Shown one piece after another: positions 17,964 to 28,473 of a DNA stretch of 64,000 nucleotides. This DNA is from an uncultured bacterium (GTDB lineage: Bacteria; Actinomycetota; Coriobacteriia; Coriobacteriales; Coriobacteriaceae): the NCBI GenBank assembly GCA_905215385.1, contig CAJMPY010000007.1:1-64000 (forward strand), read 5' to 3'. The translations under genes were made by a program, and so were the position numbers. Under the pieces are notes generated by a model. The model ran no database searches. It worked only from the letters and a program-made list of their open reading frames with translations, and was not told the DNA's origin. Position 1 is the stretch's first letter; every line of letters begins with the position of its first letter.

Positions 17964-20264
17964 TTACTCGACAGCGGCCTTGAACTTGTTGTAGTTGATC
18001 AGGCAGCCGGCCTTGACGATGGCACGCTCCTCGGCCGTCATATCGGCAATGTAGAGCTCAATCTGCTCGACCGCACCGTCGGCGCGCACCACGTAGGCGG
18101 CGATGTCCTTTAGGTCGCCATCGAGCGCAGTGCGAATCCCCGGCACAAAGACGTAGTCGCCCACCTCAAAGCTGGGCTCGGCCTCCATCTGGAAGGGCAC
18201 CATGCCCCAGTTCATCACGTTGGAGCGATAGCGCTTGGTAGCGTACTCGTGGACGATGTTGGCCAGGCCGCCAATTACGCGCTGGCAGCTCGCGGCCTGC
18301 TCGCGGGCGCTGCCGTCGCCAGGCTTCTTGGCGTAAATCATGGAACCGAACTCGGTCGCCTTGGCATCGGCCGCGACACCCGCGCCGGCCAGCGCCTCAA
18401 ACACACCGGCAAGCTCGGCATCGAGCGCCGCCAGGTCGCCCGCGGACTCGCCGGAAACGCGACGCTTCTCCACAGCGTCGACCTCCTTGGAGCGACCCAC
18501 GTAGGCCGGGTCGCGGCGGCTGAGCGTAAACTCAGCCAGGCCCAGCGGATTGGAGCGGAAGGAGCTCGTCTCGCCCGAGGGAATGAGCTCGTCGGTCGTG
18601 GTGACCGGGTCCATGATCTTGGAGCACACCTTGAGCAGGATATCGTCGCCGAGCGGCTCCATCGCGGGCCACGGCTTGATGTTGGGGCCCTCAACCAGCT
18701 CGTCGGCAGGCTCCGCCTTGCCAAAGCCCCAGTACACACGCTTTTTGTACGGTGCGTCATCAAAGGTGTACTCGCAGGCCTCGTCCCAAGTCTCCTCGGG
18801 CAGGTCGGTCGCCGGCGTCAGAACGCCGCCGTTGGCAGCCGTCGCCGCAATGGAGCGGGCGTCCATCAGGGCCACGGCGCTCAGCTGGCCATTGCCCGGC
18901 TTGGAACCCTCGCGGTTGGGGAAGTTGCGCGTGGTGTGGCGAATGGACAGGCCGTTGTTGGCGGGCGTGTCGCCGGCGCCGAAGCACGGGCCGCAGAACG
19001 CCGTGCGCACGATCGCGCCGGCCTCCATGAGGTCGTAGATATAGCCGCGACGCGTGAGCTCGAGCGCCACGGGCTGGCTCGTGGGATAGACCGACAGCGA
19101 GAACTCACCGCAGCCGGTGTTGGCGCCCTTGAGCACGCGGGCAGCCTGGACCACGGAGTCGTAGTTGCCGCCCGAGCAGCCGGCGATAACGCCCTGCTGC
19201 ACGTGCAGCTTGCCGTCGACGATTTTGTCGAGCAGGCTAAAGTGCGTCTTGCCCTCGCCGATCTTGGCGGCCTCGAGCTCGACCTCGTGCAGGATGTCCT
19301 CGAGGTTCTCGTTGAGCTCGTCGATCTCAAAGCCGTTGGAAGGATGGAACGGCAGCGCGATCATGGGCTTGACGCTCGACAGGTCGACCTCGACGCAGCC
19401 GTCATAGTAGGCGACATCGGCGGGCTTGAGCTCGCGGTAGTCGTCACCGCGGCCGTGCATGGTCAAAAACGCGTGTGTGTCCTCGTCGGTAGCCCAGATG
19501 CTCGACAGACAGGTGGTCTCGGTGGTCATAACGTCGACGCCGTTGCGGTAATCGGTCGTCATGCTCGAGATGCCGGGGCCCACGAACTCCATGACCTTGT
19601 TCTTAACGTAGCCCTTGGCAAAGACGGCGCGGATGATGGCGAGCGCCACGTCGTGCGGGCCGACGCCGGGGCGCGGGGCACCCGTGAGGTAGATGGCAAC
19701 GACGCCGGGATAGGCGACATCGTAGGTGTCGCGCAGCAGCTGCTTTGCCAACTCGCCGCCGCCCTCGCCCACGGCTATGGTACCCAGGGCACCATAGCGG
19801 GTGTGCGAGTCGGAACCCAGGATCATCTTGCCGCAACCGGCGAAGTTCTCGCGCATAAAGGAGTGGATGACGGCGATGTGCGGCGGAACGAAGATGCCGC
19901 CGTACTTCTTGGCTGCGGAAAGGCCAAAGACGTGGTCGTCCTCATTGATGGTGCCGCCCACGGCGCACAGCGAGTTATGGCAGTTGGTGAGCACGTAAGG
20001 CAGCGGGAACTGCTCCATGCCCGAAGCGCGCGCCGTCTGGATGATGCCGACAAAGGTGATGTCGTGGCTCGCCATGGCATCGAAGCGAATCTTGAGTGCC
20101 TCGGGGTCGCCCGACGTATTGTGTGCCTGGAGGATCGAATACGCGATGGTGCCGCGTTTGGCATCCTCGGGCGCCTGCGTAATGCCACGCTCAGCAGCCT
20201 CGGCCACAGGCACAACCTCGCTACCGCCGCGCAGGTAGATGCCGTCCTCGTACAGCTTGACCAT
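17964..20264 (-). CDS. Aconitase-family hydratase (YbhJ-like)
   Basis: This 766-residue protein has the aconitase layout. The [4Fe-4S] cluster ligands are probably the Cys in VIAGCSGGNYD and the pair in TAFCGPCFGAGD; LGSDSHTRYGALG is the substrate-site motif, and the C-terminal swivel domain contains the RYRSNVMNWGMVPF region. It resembles the group of putative hydratases typified by E. coli YbhJ rather than AcnA or AcnB, so citrate/isocitrate isomerisation is not assured. The start at 20264 (MVKLYEDGIYL) is favoured because GGGAG precedes it and family members begin this way; the open frame extends 34 codons upstream. No neighbouring TCA-cycle gene is seen. Confidence 0.8.
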   Translation of the reverse strand: MVKLYEDGIYLRGGSEVVPVAEAAERGITQAPEDAKRGTIAYSILQAHNTSGDPEALKIRFDAMASHDITFVGIIQTARASGMEQFPLPYVLTNCHNSLCAVGGTINEDDHVFGLSAAKKYGGIFVPPHIAVIHSFMRENFAGCGKMILGSDSHTRYGALGTIAVGEGGGELAKQLLRDTYDVAYPGVVAIYLTGAPRPGVGPHDVALAIIRAVFAKGYVKNKVMEFVGPGISSMTTDYRNGVDVMTTETTCLSSIWATDEDTHAFLTMHGRGDDYRELKPADVAYYDGCVEVDLSSVKPMIALPFHPSNGFEIDELNENLEDILHEVELEAAKIGEGKTHFSLLDKIVDGKLHVQQGVIAGCSGGNYDSVVQAARVLKGANTGCGEFSLSVYPTSQPVALELTRRGYIYDLMEAGAIVRTAFCGPCFGAGDTPANNGLSIRHTTRNFPNREGSKPGNGQLSAVALMDARSIAATAANGGVLTPATDLPEETWDEACEYTFDDAPYKKRVYWGFGKAEPADELVEGPNIKPWPAMEPLGDDILLKVCSKIMDPVTTTDELIPSGETSSFRSNPLGLAEFTLSRRDPAYVGRSKEVDAVEKRRVSGESAGDLAALDAELAGVFEALAGAGVAADAKATEFGSMIYAKKPGDGSAREQAASCQRVIGGLANIVHEYATKRYRSNVMNWGMVPFQMEAEPSFEVGDYVFVPGIRTALDGDLKDIAAYVVRADGAVEQIELYIADMTAEERAIVKAGCLINYNKFKAAVE

Positions 20265-20426
20265 ACTGTCTCCCACTCTGCCCAAAAGATTTGGGCGCAT
20301 AGCATACATTCGTTCAATATCGTGCCATAGAACGGTTGCCAGCGGGTTACGAATCTGTACGTTCACTTTATCTCAGTAAAGCAAAGAACGAGTTGGGTGC
20401 CGGGGGCAGACTTAGACGCCGAAATG

Positions 20427-20534
20427 ACGAGAGTGGATAATCTCCCACTTTGAGCCTGCAAACAGGCCAAAAACGGGAGATTATCCACTCTCATTCTGCG
20501 GGCACTCATTTAAGTCTGTCCCCAATGAGTGCCC
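20427..20534. repeat. GATAATCTCCC palindrome and GGCACTCATT hairpin
   Basis: The first element pairs GAGTGGATAATCTCCC (20431-20446) with GGGAGATTATCCACTC (20475-20490), with a small internal hairpin GCCTG/CAGGC between. A second copy with a compensated change (GAGCGTGG/CCACGCTC) is at 49888-49951. It is followed by GGGCACTCATT/AATGAGTGCCC (20500-20534). The 286-bp gap between hspR and the hydratase otherwise shows nothing. Confidence 0.75.
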
Positions 20535-20550
20535 GGCAGCGTCGGCGGAG

Positions 20551-20967
20551 CTATAGGTCGCTACCCGTACCTAGCAGCTTGCGCATGACTTGCTCGGGGT
20601 TGACTGAGCCGTCGCGCGGGGCCAGGGCGGTGATCTTCTTCTGCATCTTATACTCGTGCAGCTCGTCCTCGAGCTGGCGTACGCGGGCGCGGAGCTTCTC
20701 GTTCTCGCGCTCGCGCTCCTCAGCACGCTCCTTCATATCGAGGATGCGCACCACGCCGGCGAGGTTGATGCCCTCATCGGTCAGTTGGTTGATGAGCTCC
20801 AGACGCTCGATATCGGCGCGCGAATACAGGCGCGTGTTACCGCCCGAGCGCTGGGGGTTCACCAGGCCCTTGGACTCGTAGACGCGTAGAGTCTGCGGGT
20901 GCATGCCGGTCAGCTCGGCCGCCACGCTGATCATGTACAGCGGTTTGTTCCTATTGTCCTCGGCCAT
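20551..20967 (-). CDS. hspR: HspR heat-shock repressor (MerR family)
   Basis: This 138-residue MerR-family DNA-binding protein is the last gene of the dnaK operon, as in other actinobacteria. The winged HTH is seen at about residues 9-55: VAAELTGMHPQTLRVYESKG followed by NTRLYSRADIERL. Residues 78-110 form a charged coiled coil (KERAEERERENEKLRARV). HspR represses dnaK and clpB at normal temperature, with DnaK as co-repressor in Streptomyces; here a shared operator-like block upstream of dnaK and clpB supports the same circuit. It lies 72 bp after dnaJ. Confidence 0.95.
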   Translation of the reverse strand: MAEDNRNKPLYMISVAAELTGMHPQTLRVYESKGLVNPQRSGGNTRLYSRADIERLELINQLTDEGINLAGVVRILDMKERAEERERENEKLRARVRQLEDELHEYKMQKKITALAPRDGSVNPEQVMRKLLGTGSDL

Positions 20968-21039
20968 GCTACCTGACCCCTTTCCGTCTCGTTATCGTCC
21001 ATCATAAGCCCGCGGGCGTGGGCGTGCGCCGCGACCGCC

Positions 21040-22005
21040 CTAGTACGTCGCCTTGTAACGATTGACCTTCTCGCGATAGTCGCGCGTGTCGGCCTCGCGC
21101 AGCTTGGTCATGGCATCGCGCTCATCGTCGGACAGGTTCGTGGGAACCTGCACCCTGATCTCGACGAGCAGCGCGCCCGTGCGGCCACGGTGCTTAACAT
21201 CGGGCGCGCCCATCTCCTTAAAGCGGAACTTCTTGCCCGTCTGGGTACCCGCGGGCACCTTCAGACGAACCGTCGCACCGCCGGGCGTCGGCACATCCAC
21301 CGTGCAGCCGAGCGCCGCCTCATAGACCGAGATCGGCACCTCCATGGTCACGTCGGCACCTTTACGCTTAAACAGCGGATGCTCCTCCACATGCGTGGTC
21401 ACGACCAGGTCGCCGCGCTCGCCTCCGGCAACGCCATACTCGCCGCGGCGCTTGTAGCGTAGCTTGCCGCCGTCGACCGCACCCGCAGGCACCGAGACCG
21501 TGATGGTCTGCTGCTCGCCCGTCGAGGGAATGCGGTAGGTGACCTTGTGCGTCACGCCGCGAAACGCGTCCTCGGCTGTTACGTCGACAGTCAGCGACAG
21601 GTCGCCGCCCTTGCGCGCACGGTTGCGGCCCGCGCCCGCACCGGCAGCGCCCGCGGCCCCGGCAAAGCCCGAGCCCCAATCGCTGCCCCAGGCGCCGTTG
21701 CCGCTAAAGATGCTGTCGAAGATATCGCCCCAGCCGCTGGCGCCCGCGCCGGCACCGTAGCCGCCGCCATACGCTCCGCCCGCGCCCGGCATGCCGCCGA
21801 ACATGAGCATCTGGTCGTACTCTTTGCGCTTCTTCTCGTCCGAAAGCGTCTCGTAGGCCTCGCTAATCTCCTTAAACTTGGCCTCGTCGCCGCCGGCATC
21901 GGGGTGATATTTTTGCGCGAGCTTGCGAAACGCGCTCTTGATCTCTTTGTCGGAGGCGCTCTTGGATACGCCCAGGATGTCATAGAAGGTTTTGCCTGCA
22001 GCCAT
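21040..22005 (-). CDS. dnaJ: DnaJ-type co-chaperone without zinc finger
   Basis: This 321-residue co-chaperone stimulates DnaK ATPase activity. The J domain (1-70) has the HPD motif at 34-36 (KYHPDAGGD). A Gly-rich region (about 75-125, GGAYGGGYGAGAGASG) follows, and then the two C-terminal substrate-binding beta domains. The Cys-rich zinc-finger domain of classical DnaJ is absent, so this is a type II or CbpA-like J protein, as often found in actinobacterial hspR operons. GGAGAGGAG precedes the ATG. Between grpE and this gene lies a GC-rich hairpin that could reduce its expression. Confidence 0.93.
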   Translation of the reverse strand: MAAGKTFYDILGVSKSASDKEIKSAFRKLAQKYHPDAGGDEAKFKEISEAYETLSDEKKRKEYDQMLMFGGMPGAGGAYGGGYGAGAGASGWGDIFDSIFSGNGAWGSDWGSGFAGAAGAAGAGAGRNRARKGGDLSLTVDVTAEDAFRGVTHKVTYRIPSTGEQQTITVSVPAGAVDGGKLRYKRRGEYGVAGGERGDLVVTTHVEEHPLFKRKGADVTMEVPISVYEAALGCTVDVPTPGGATVRLKVPAGTQTGKKFRFKEMGAPDVKHRGRTGALLVEIRVQVPTNLSDDERDAMTKLREADTRDYREKVNRYKATY

Positions 22006-22077
22006 CGTAGCTCCTCTCCTGTTTCATCCGCCGCCCAGCAGACGGCGGCTCATGCTTTCATATGGCACTAGGCCAGA

Positions 22078-22107
22078 AAGGGCCCCGGGTGTTGCCCCGG
22101 GGCCCTT
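22078..22107 (-). terminator. GC-rich hairpin between grpE and dnaJ
   Basis: Arms AAGGGCCCCGGG and CCCGGGGCCCTT form a perfect 12-bp stem with a 6-base loop, followed on the minus strand by TCTGGCC, only weakly T rich. It sits 6 bp after the grpE stop codon. It may be an attenuator or an mRNA processing/stability site within the operon. Confidence 0.65.
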
Positions 22108-22112
22108 CTCAA

Positions 22113-22955
22113 TTACTCCTCGGTGCTCTCGGCCGTATCGGCCGCAGCATCCTCGGGCGCCGCTTCGGGCTCCGGTGCGGGGCGCTTCTCGCCACCGTAG
22201 GTCACCGTCACCATCGCGGAGCGCAGGATGCGATCCGCCATGCGGTAGCCCTTCTGGTACACGTCGTTGACGGTCTCGTCGTACTGCGATGCGTCCTCGA
22301 CGCGACCCACAGCCTGGTGCTCGAGCGGATCGAACGCCTCGCCCTTGGGGTCGATGGGCTCAACGCCCTCGTGCGCAAACACATCGAGCAGCTTGGCATG
22401 TACCGCGTCAACGCCATCGACGAACTGCTTAAAGTCCTCGGAAAGCTCCTGGCTACGGGCATGGTCGATTGCACGCTCGATATCGTCAACCACCGGCAAC
22501 AGCGCGGTGACAAGCTTCTCGGTCGCGCGCTCGCGCTCGGCGATACGCTCGTTGGCAGTGCGGCGACGGAAGTTCTCCCAGTCGGCCTGCAGACGGGCGG
22601 TACGCTCGGTGGCGTCCTTTGCCTTGTCCTCGGCGGCCTTCTGGGCCTCTGCCGCAGCATCGAGCTCGCTGCGCACGTCGGCAAGCTCCTTTTGGGCCTG
22701 CTCGAACTTGAGCTTAAAGTCGTTGTCGGCGGCTTCCTCACCGGCGCGGATAGCGGCTTCCACCATCTCGTCCTCGGTCATCGTCGCCTCCTTGTTGGAA
22801 TCCTCTACCTGGTTCTCGGCAGCCTCGGCGGCCTCGGCCTCGTTGGCCTCGGTATCGTCGACGGCCTCTACGGGAATCTTCACGTCCTTCTCCTCAGAGT
22901 CAACGGGGGCGGCGCCAGCGGCGGCCGCCTCCGTGCGAGCTTTACGGGCGGACAT
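22113..22955 (-). CDS. grpE: GrpE nucleotide exchange factor
   Basis: GrpE releases ADP from DnaK. The 280-residue protein has a long acidic, Ala- and Glu-rich N-terminal part (about 1-70), a long coiled coil (about 75-130), and the C-terminal beta domain. Diagnostic motifs are RLQADWENFRRRTANE, VTALLPVVDDIERAI and, near the C terminus, YQKGYRMADRILRSAMVTV. It is longer than E. coli GrpE (197 residues) because of the acidic N-terminal extension and a C-terminal tail. It starts 2 bp after the dnaK stop codon, so translation is probably coupled. Confidence 0.96.
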   Translation of the reverse strand: MSARKARTEAAAAGAAPVDSEEKDVKIPVEAVDDTEANEAEAAEAAENQVEDSNKEATMTEDEMVEAAIRAGEEAADNDFKLKFEQAQKELADVRSELDAAAEAQKAAEDKAKDATERTARLQADWENFRRRTANERIAERERATEKLVTALLPVVDDIERAIDHARSQELSEDFKQFVDGVDAVHAKLLDVFAHEGVEPIDPKGEAFDPLEHQAVGRVEDASQYDETVNDVYQKGYRMADRILRSAMVTVTYGGEKRPAPEPEAAPEDAAADTAESTEE

Positions 22956-22957
22956 GA

Positions 22958-24850
<1,893 letters not shown>

Positions 24851-24959
24851 TAGAAATTCCCTCTCTCTTTTGCGTTCGCGCCGCCTCGACGGTCTGTCGT
24901 GTGGCGCTTCGGCTTGTCTTTCAGGATGTAGTGTATCCCCTTATGGGCCGGAATATACA

Positions 24960-25012
24960 AAATCTAAGTCAATTCATATAAGATTTCTTATCTCTGAGAG
25001 TTTAGGTTCTCA
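24960..25012 (-). promoter_or_regulatory. Putative HspR operator and promoter of the dnaK operon
   Basis: The block AAATCTAAGTC-N5-ATATAAGATTT (24960-24986) is shared with the clpB promoter. On the minus strand it is followed by TTTTGTATATTC, a possible -10. A second dyad, TGAGA-N8-TCTCA (24995-25012), lies further upstream, and a TGAG/CTCA pair is found at the equivalent place at clpB. The HspR link is an inference. Confidence 0.7.
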
Positions 25013-25123
25013 AATGCGCAGGTAGATGCACCGTTTGAGTTCTCGGCAGATCTATTGAGATCTATGTAGAGATGGCTGAGGTTTGGACCGGAGCCACACG
25101 GAACGATCTTGGGGCACCCCCGA

Positions 25124-25169
25124 GGAAAGCGCGACCCGTTTTGAGCGTCGGTTCCGGGATGCGCTTTCC
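25124..25169. repeat. Single 46-bp dyad of the 62-bp-period family
   Basis: This unit begins GGAAAGCGCGACCCG and ends CGGGATGCGCTTTCC, the same 46-bp size as units at 161-330 and 41614-41783. The rest of the 542-bp gap between dnaK and the ferredoxin gene holds the heat-shock promoter and, near 25320-25392, the ferredoxin leader; no other gene is seen. Confidence 0.75.
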
Positions 25170-25392
25170 AAAGCGCGCTCAATAGCTCAATATTTCAAGT
25201 CACCTTTAGCTAACATTTGCGCAGCTCAGCGGCCCCACCTGCGCGTTTTTTAGTAAACCTTGGCATACTCGGCGAACGGTATGAAGATGCCGGCCAGAGG
25301 GTATTGCAAACGGTCGCTCCCGTGGTATGTTTTTGCCCGAATCAAACCGGCGCGCATCGCCTGTAGCGTCGGTCAACAGAGAGGAAACTACC

Positions 25393-25578
25393 ATGGCTCA
25401 TCCCGTAATTGATGCCGACGAGTGCATCGCTTGTGGCGTTTGCGTCGACTCCTGCCCCGCTGGCGTTCTGGAGCTCCAGGACGTCGCTACCGTCGCCGAC
25501 GAGGACTCCTGCGTCGCCTGTGGCGCTTGCCAGGACGCTTGCCCCGCTGGCGCGATCACCGAGATCGTCGAGGAGTAA
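25393..25578 (+). CDS. 2[4Fe-4S] ferredoxin
   Basis: This 61-residue clostridial-type ferredoxin carries low-potential electrons in anaerobic metabolism. Two cluster motifs are plain: CIACGVCVDSCP (about residues 12-23) and CVACGACQDACP (about 40-51), each C-x2-C-x2-C-x3-CP. Apart from the two sites there is only a short linker and an acidic tail. GAGAGGAAACT precedes the ATG at 25393. It is monocistronic with a strong terminator 45 bp after the stop. Likely partners are pyruvate:ferredoxin oxidoreductase and hydrogenase, neither of which is in the window. Confidence 0.96.
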   Translation: MAHPVIDADECIACGVCVDSCPAGVLELQDVATVADEDSCVACGACQDACPAGAITEIVEE

Positions 25579-25622
25579 CAACTCCCCCACCTGCACACTC
25601 AAAAGTACACCGTGCACAAACA

Positions 25623-25660
25623 AAAAGGAGGCCTCCGCATCGCCGCGGAGGCCTCCTTTT
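25623..25660. terminator. Bidirectional terminator between ferredoxin and niaR
   Basis: Perfect 16-bp arms AAAAGGAGGCCTCCGC and GCGGAGGCCTCCTTTT give T runs on both strands. It can end both the ferredoxin transcript (plus) and the nad operon (minus). Confidence 0.93.
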
Positions 25661-25669
25661 GCATGTGTT

Positions 25670-26215
25670 CTAGGACAAATCATCCTCGTAGGGCATTAAA
25701 TCGGCAAGGTAGCCCTTCTCCTTGAGCATGGCCTCGATCTCGTCGAGGGTTTGCTCATCCTCTGCCGCAATGCGATGGAAGTGATAGCCGCTCGTCACCG
25801 TTAATAGTGGAAAGCTCTTGCCGCTCTCGATATCGTGCAGGTAGCGCTCAACATCGCGACGATTGCGAATGTCCAGGTCGGCCGTGATCTTACCGTACAC
25901 GCGGTGATTGACGATCACGTTGAGCACGGCGCCGCCGGCGTCGACGATACTCGTGAGCTCATCGCCTGCCTGCTCAACGCTGTGGCGAACCTTAACAAGA
26001 CGCGTGGGCACGGCGGGGCTACTCGCGGCTTCCTGCAGCACGTAGCCGCGGTTGGTCGCCACGATATCGTGCCCATCGGCACGCAACAGGGCAATATCCT
26101 GAACCACGACCTGACGGCTCACGCCAACCTCGCGGGCAAGTGCGCTGCCCGAAACGGGCTCCTTGGCTCCTTCGAGCACGCCCATGATGGCACGGCGACG
26201 CTCGCGGGCGTTCAT
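25670..26215 (-). CDS. niaR: NiaR-type repressor of NAD biosynthesis (HTH + 3H domain)
   Basis: This 181-residue repressor senses niacin. The N-terminal HTH_11 domain is RRRAIMGVLEGAKEPVSGSALAREVGVSRQ, in which SGSALAREVGVSRQVV forms the recognition helices. The C-terminal 3H domain, named for three conserved His, is represented by RHSVEQAGDEL, VNHRVYG and SGYHFHRI. It is the last gene of nadA-nadB-nadC-niaR, and its start overlaps the nadC stop, so it is autoregulated with its targets. The 19-bp-armed palindrome in the nadA promoter is the probable operator. Confidence 0.92.
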   Translation of the reverse strand: MNARERRRAIMGVLEGAKEPVSGSALAREVGVSRQVVVQDIALLRADGHDIVATNRGYVLQEAASSPAVPTRLVKVRHSVEQAGDELTSIVDAGGAVLNVIVNHRVYGKITADLDIRNRRDVERYLHDIESGKSFPLLTVTSGYHFHRIAAEDEQTLDEIEAMLKEKGYLADLMPYEDDLS

Positions 26216-27075
26216 TATTTACCGTCCAGCAGACGCAGGTGCTTAAGCGAGAGGTCGAGGATCGGCGCAGAGTGCGTCAGGGCGCCCGAGCTAATATAGT
26301 CGACACCCAGATCGGCCAGGGCGCGAATGTTGCTGGCGTCCACGTTGCCCGAGCACTCGGTCTTGGCGCGGCCATCGATAAGCTCAATCGCGGCAGCCAT
26401 GTCGTCGTGGGTCATGTTGTCGAACATGATGATGTCGGCGCCGGCTTCCACGGCCTCGCGCACCATGTCCAGGTTCTCGCACTCGATCTCGACCGTCGTG
26501 GTAAACGATGCATGGGCGCGCGCCATCTCGATCGCACGCATCACGCCGCCGGCGGCATCGATGTGGTTGTCCTTGAGCATGACGGCCGTCGACAGGTTGT
26601 AGCGGTGGTTGCTGCCGCCGCCAATCTCAACCGCCGCCTTCTCAAACACGCGCATGCCCGGCGTGGTCTTGCGCGTGTCGACGAGCACGGTCTTGGTTCC
26701 CTCGAGCGCCGCGGCCATGCTGTGCGTGTAGGTAGCGATGCCGCTCATGCGCTGCAGGTAGTTGAGCGCCACGCGCTCGCCCGAAAGCAGCACGCGCGCG
26801 TCGCCGCGCACCTGGCCCACGTGGTCGCCGGCATGCACCTCGTCGCCATCCGAAACATCGAACAACACGGAGCTCTGCGGATCCAGCAGCTCAAAGGTGC
26901 GAGCGAATACGTCCAGGCCGGCGATAATGCCATCGGCCTTGGCGATGAGCTCAACGGTAGCGGGGCGCGCCGTGGGGCACACGCTCGCCGTACTCACGTC
27001 CTCAAACGTGATGTCCTCGCGCAGAGCCTGCAAAATCAGATCATCGACGACGAGCTTCATGGTAATGGGATTCAT
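26215..27075 (-). CDS. nadC: Nicotinate-nucleotide pyrophosphorylase (carboxylating)
   Basis: NadC converts quinolinate and PRPP to nicotinate mononucleotide, CO2 and pyrophosphate. The 286-residue protein has the N-terminal QPRTase domain (LREDITFEDVST, AKADGIIAGL, ERVALNYLQRMSGIAT) and the barrel domain with VDTRKTTPGMRVFEKAAV, GGGSNHRYNLS, LKDNHI, EIECENLDMVREA and IMFDNM, all active-site signatures of the family. It ends SGALTHSAPILDLSL as usual. The gene starts 3 bp after the nadB stop and overlaps niaR by one base. Confidence 0.98.
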   Translation of the reverse strand: MNPITMKLVVDDLILQALREDITFEDVSTASVCPTARPATVELIAKADGIIAGLDVFARTFELLDPQSSVLFDVSDGDEVHAGDHVGQVRGDARVLLSGERVALNYLQRMSGIATYTHSMAAALEGTKTVLVDTRKTTPGMRVFEKAAVEIGGGSNHRYNLSTAVMLKDNHIDAAGGVMRAIEMARAHASFTTTVEIECENLDMVREAVEAGADIIMFDNMTHDDMAAAIELIDGRAKTECSGNVDASNIRALADLGVDYISSGALTHSAPILDLSLKHLRLLDGK

Positions 27076-27078
27076 GGT

Positions 27079-28455
27079 CTACTCCTCCACGGCCTGCGTG
27101 CCGGCGGCACGGGCCAAATCATCGATTGCAAGGGTATCGGCGCTCAGGGCGCGGTGACGCCCGTCAAGTGCGGGCTCACCGGCCTGCTCCACGGTCAGCG
27201 ACTCGCCGGTGCGCATACGCCAAGCAGCGCGGCGGCCCCAAACTAGGGACTCGAGCAGGCTGTTAGAAGCCAGGCGGTTCTTGCCGTGCACGCCATTGCA
27301 AGCCGTCTCGCCGGCGGCGTAGAGCTCGGGCATCGAGGTGCGGCCGTCCTTGTCGACCCATACGCCGCCCATAAAGTAGTGCTGCGTGGGTGTGACAGGG
27401 ATGGGCTCGTCCAGGATGTCGCGTCCGTCCTCCAGGCAGCGCGCACGGATATTGGCAAAATGCCCGGTCACCACGTCGCGCTCGACGGGGGCAAAGCTCA
27501 GCCACTCGTGCTCGGTGCCGTCGAGCTTCATCTGCTCGCGAATAGCGGCGGCGACAACATCGCGCGGCTGCAGCTCGTCGGTAAAGCGCTCGCCGGCGGC
27601 GTTGAGCAAAATTGCGCCTTCGCCGCGGCAGCTCTCGCTGATCAGGAAGGTGCGGCCCGGCTGCGGCGAGAACAGTCCCGTGGGATGGATCTGCACGTAG
27701 TCCAGGTGCTCCATCTTAATGCCATGCTCCTGAGCGATATAGCAGGCATCGCCCGTGAGCTGCGGGTAGTTGGTCGAGTGGTCGTATACGCCGCCGATGC
27801 CGCCCGTTGCCCACAGCGTATGGCGGGCATGGATCTTAAAGGGCTCGCCGGCATGCACGTCCTCAGCGGCATTTGTCAGCTCGTCGGCGGGGCGAGCTGA
27901 ATCGTCCTCGTCCACGGAAACGGCGACGACGCCGGTGCACGCCGTGGCGCCATCGCGCTCGGCAGTCAGGATATCGGTCATGGCAACGTGTTCGAGAATC
28001 TGCACGTTGTCCAGCTTGCGGACAGCCTGGAGCAGTTTGGTCGTAATCTCCTTGCCCGTAATATCGGCATGGAAGGCGATGCGCGGGCGGCTGTGCGCGC
28101 CCTCGCGGGTAAAGTCGAGGCTGCCGTCGGCCTTGCGCTCAAAGTCCACGCCCATGGCCAGCAGGTCATTGATGACCGAACGGCTCGAGCGAATCATGAT
28201 GTCAACACTCTCGCGGCGGTTCTCGTAATGGCCGGCGTGCATGGTGTCCTCAAAGAAGGCATCGTAGTCAGAGCCTTCGGGCAGCACGCAGACACCGCCC
28301 TGCGCGAGCATCGAATCGCACTCGTCGACGGCGCCCTTGGAGAGCATGATTACGCGCGTGCTCGTCGGCAGATTGAGAGCCGCATACAGGCCCGCCACGC
28401 CGCAACCGGCAATGACGACATCGCACTCCATATCGGGGTATTGTTTGGTTTCCAC
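27079..28455 (-). CDS. nadB: L-aspartate oxidase
   Basis: NadB is an FAD enzyme oxidising L-aspartate to iminoaspartate, the first step of de novo NAD synthesis. The 458-residue protein has the FAD-binding CDVVIAGCGVAGLYAALNL at the N terminus, the substrate-site motifs AQGGVCV and HSRPRIAFHADITG, and GGVWVDKDGRTSMPELYAAGE with NRLASNSLLESLVWG at the C-terminal side. I chose the GTG at 28455 because AGAGG is 6 nt upstream; the frame is open for 15 more codons without a site. In anaerobes fumarate is the likely electron acceptor. It lies 57 bp after nadA and 3 bp before nadC. Confidence 0.96.
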   Translation of the reverse strand: METKQYPDMECDVVIAGCGVAGLYAALNLPTSTRVIMLSKGAVDECDSMLAQGGVCVLPEGSDYDAFFEDTMHAGHYENRRESVDIMIRSSRSVINDLLAMGVDFERKADGSLDFTREGAHSRPRIAFHADITGKEITTKLLQAVRKLDNVQILEHVAMTDILTAERDGATACTGVVAVSVDEDDSARPADELTNAAEDVHAGEPFKIHARHTLWATGGIGGVYDHSTNYPQLTGDACYIAQEHGIKMEHLDYVQIHPTGLFSPQPGRTFLISESCRGEGAILLNAAGERFTDELQPRDVVAAAIREQMKLDGTEHEWLSFAPVERDVVTGHFANIRARCLEDGRDILDEPIPVTPTQHYFMGGVWVDKDGRTSMPELYAAGETACNGVHGKNRLASNSLLESLVWGRRAAWRMRTGESLTVEQAGEPALDGRHRALSADTLAIDDLARAAGTQAVEE

Positions 28456-28473
28456 AGGAATCCTCTCCCTTGT

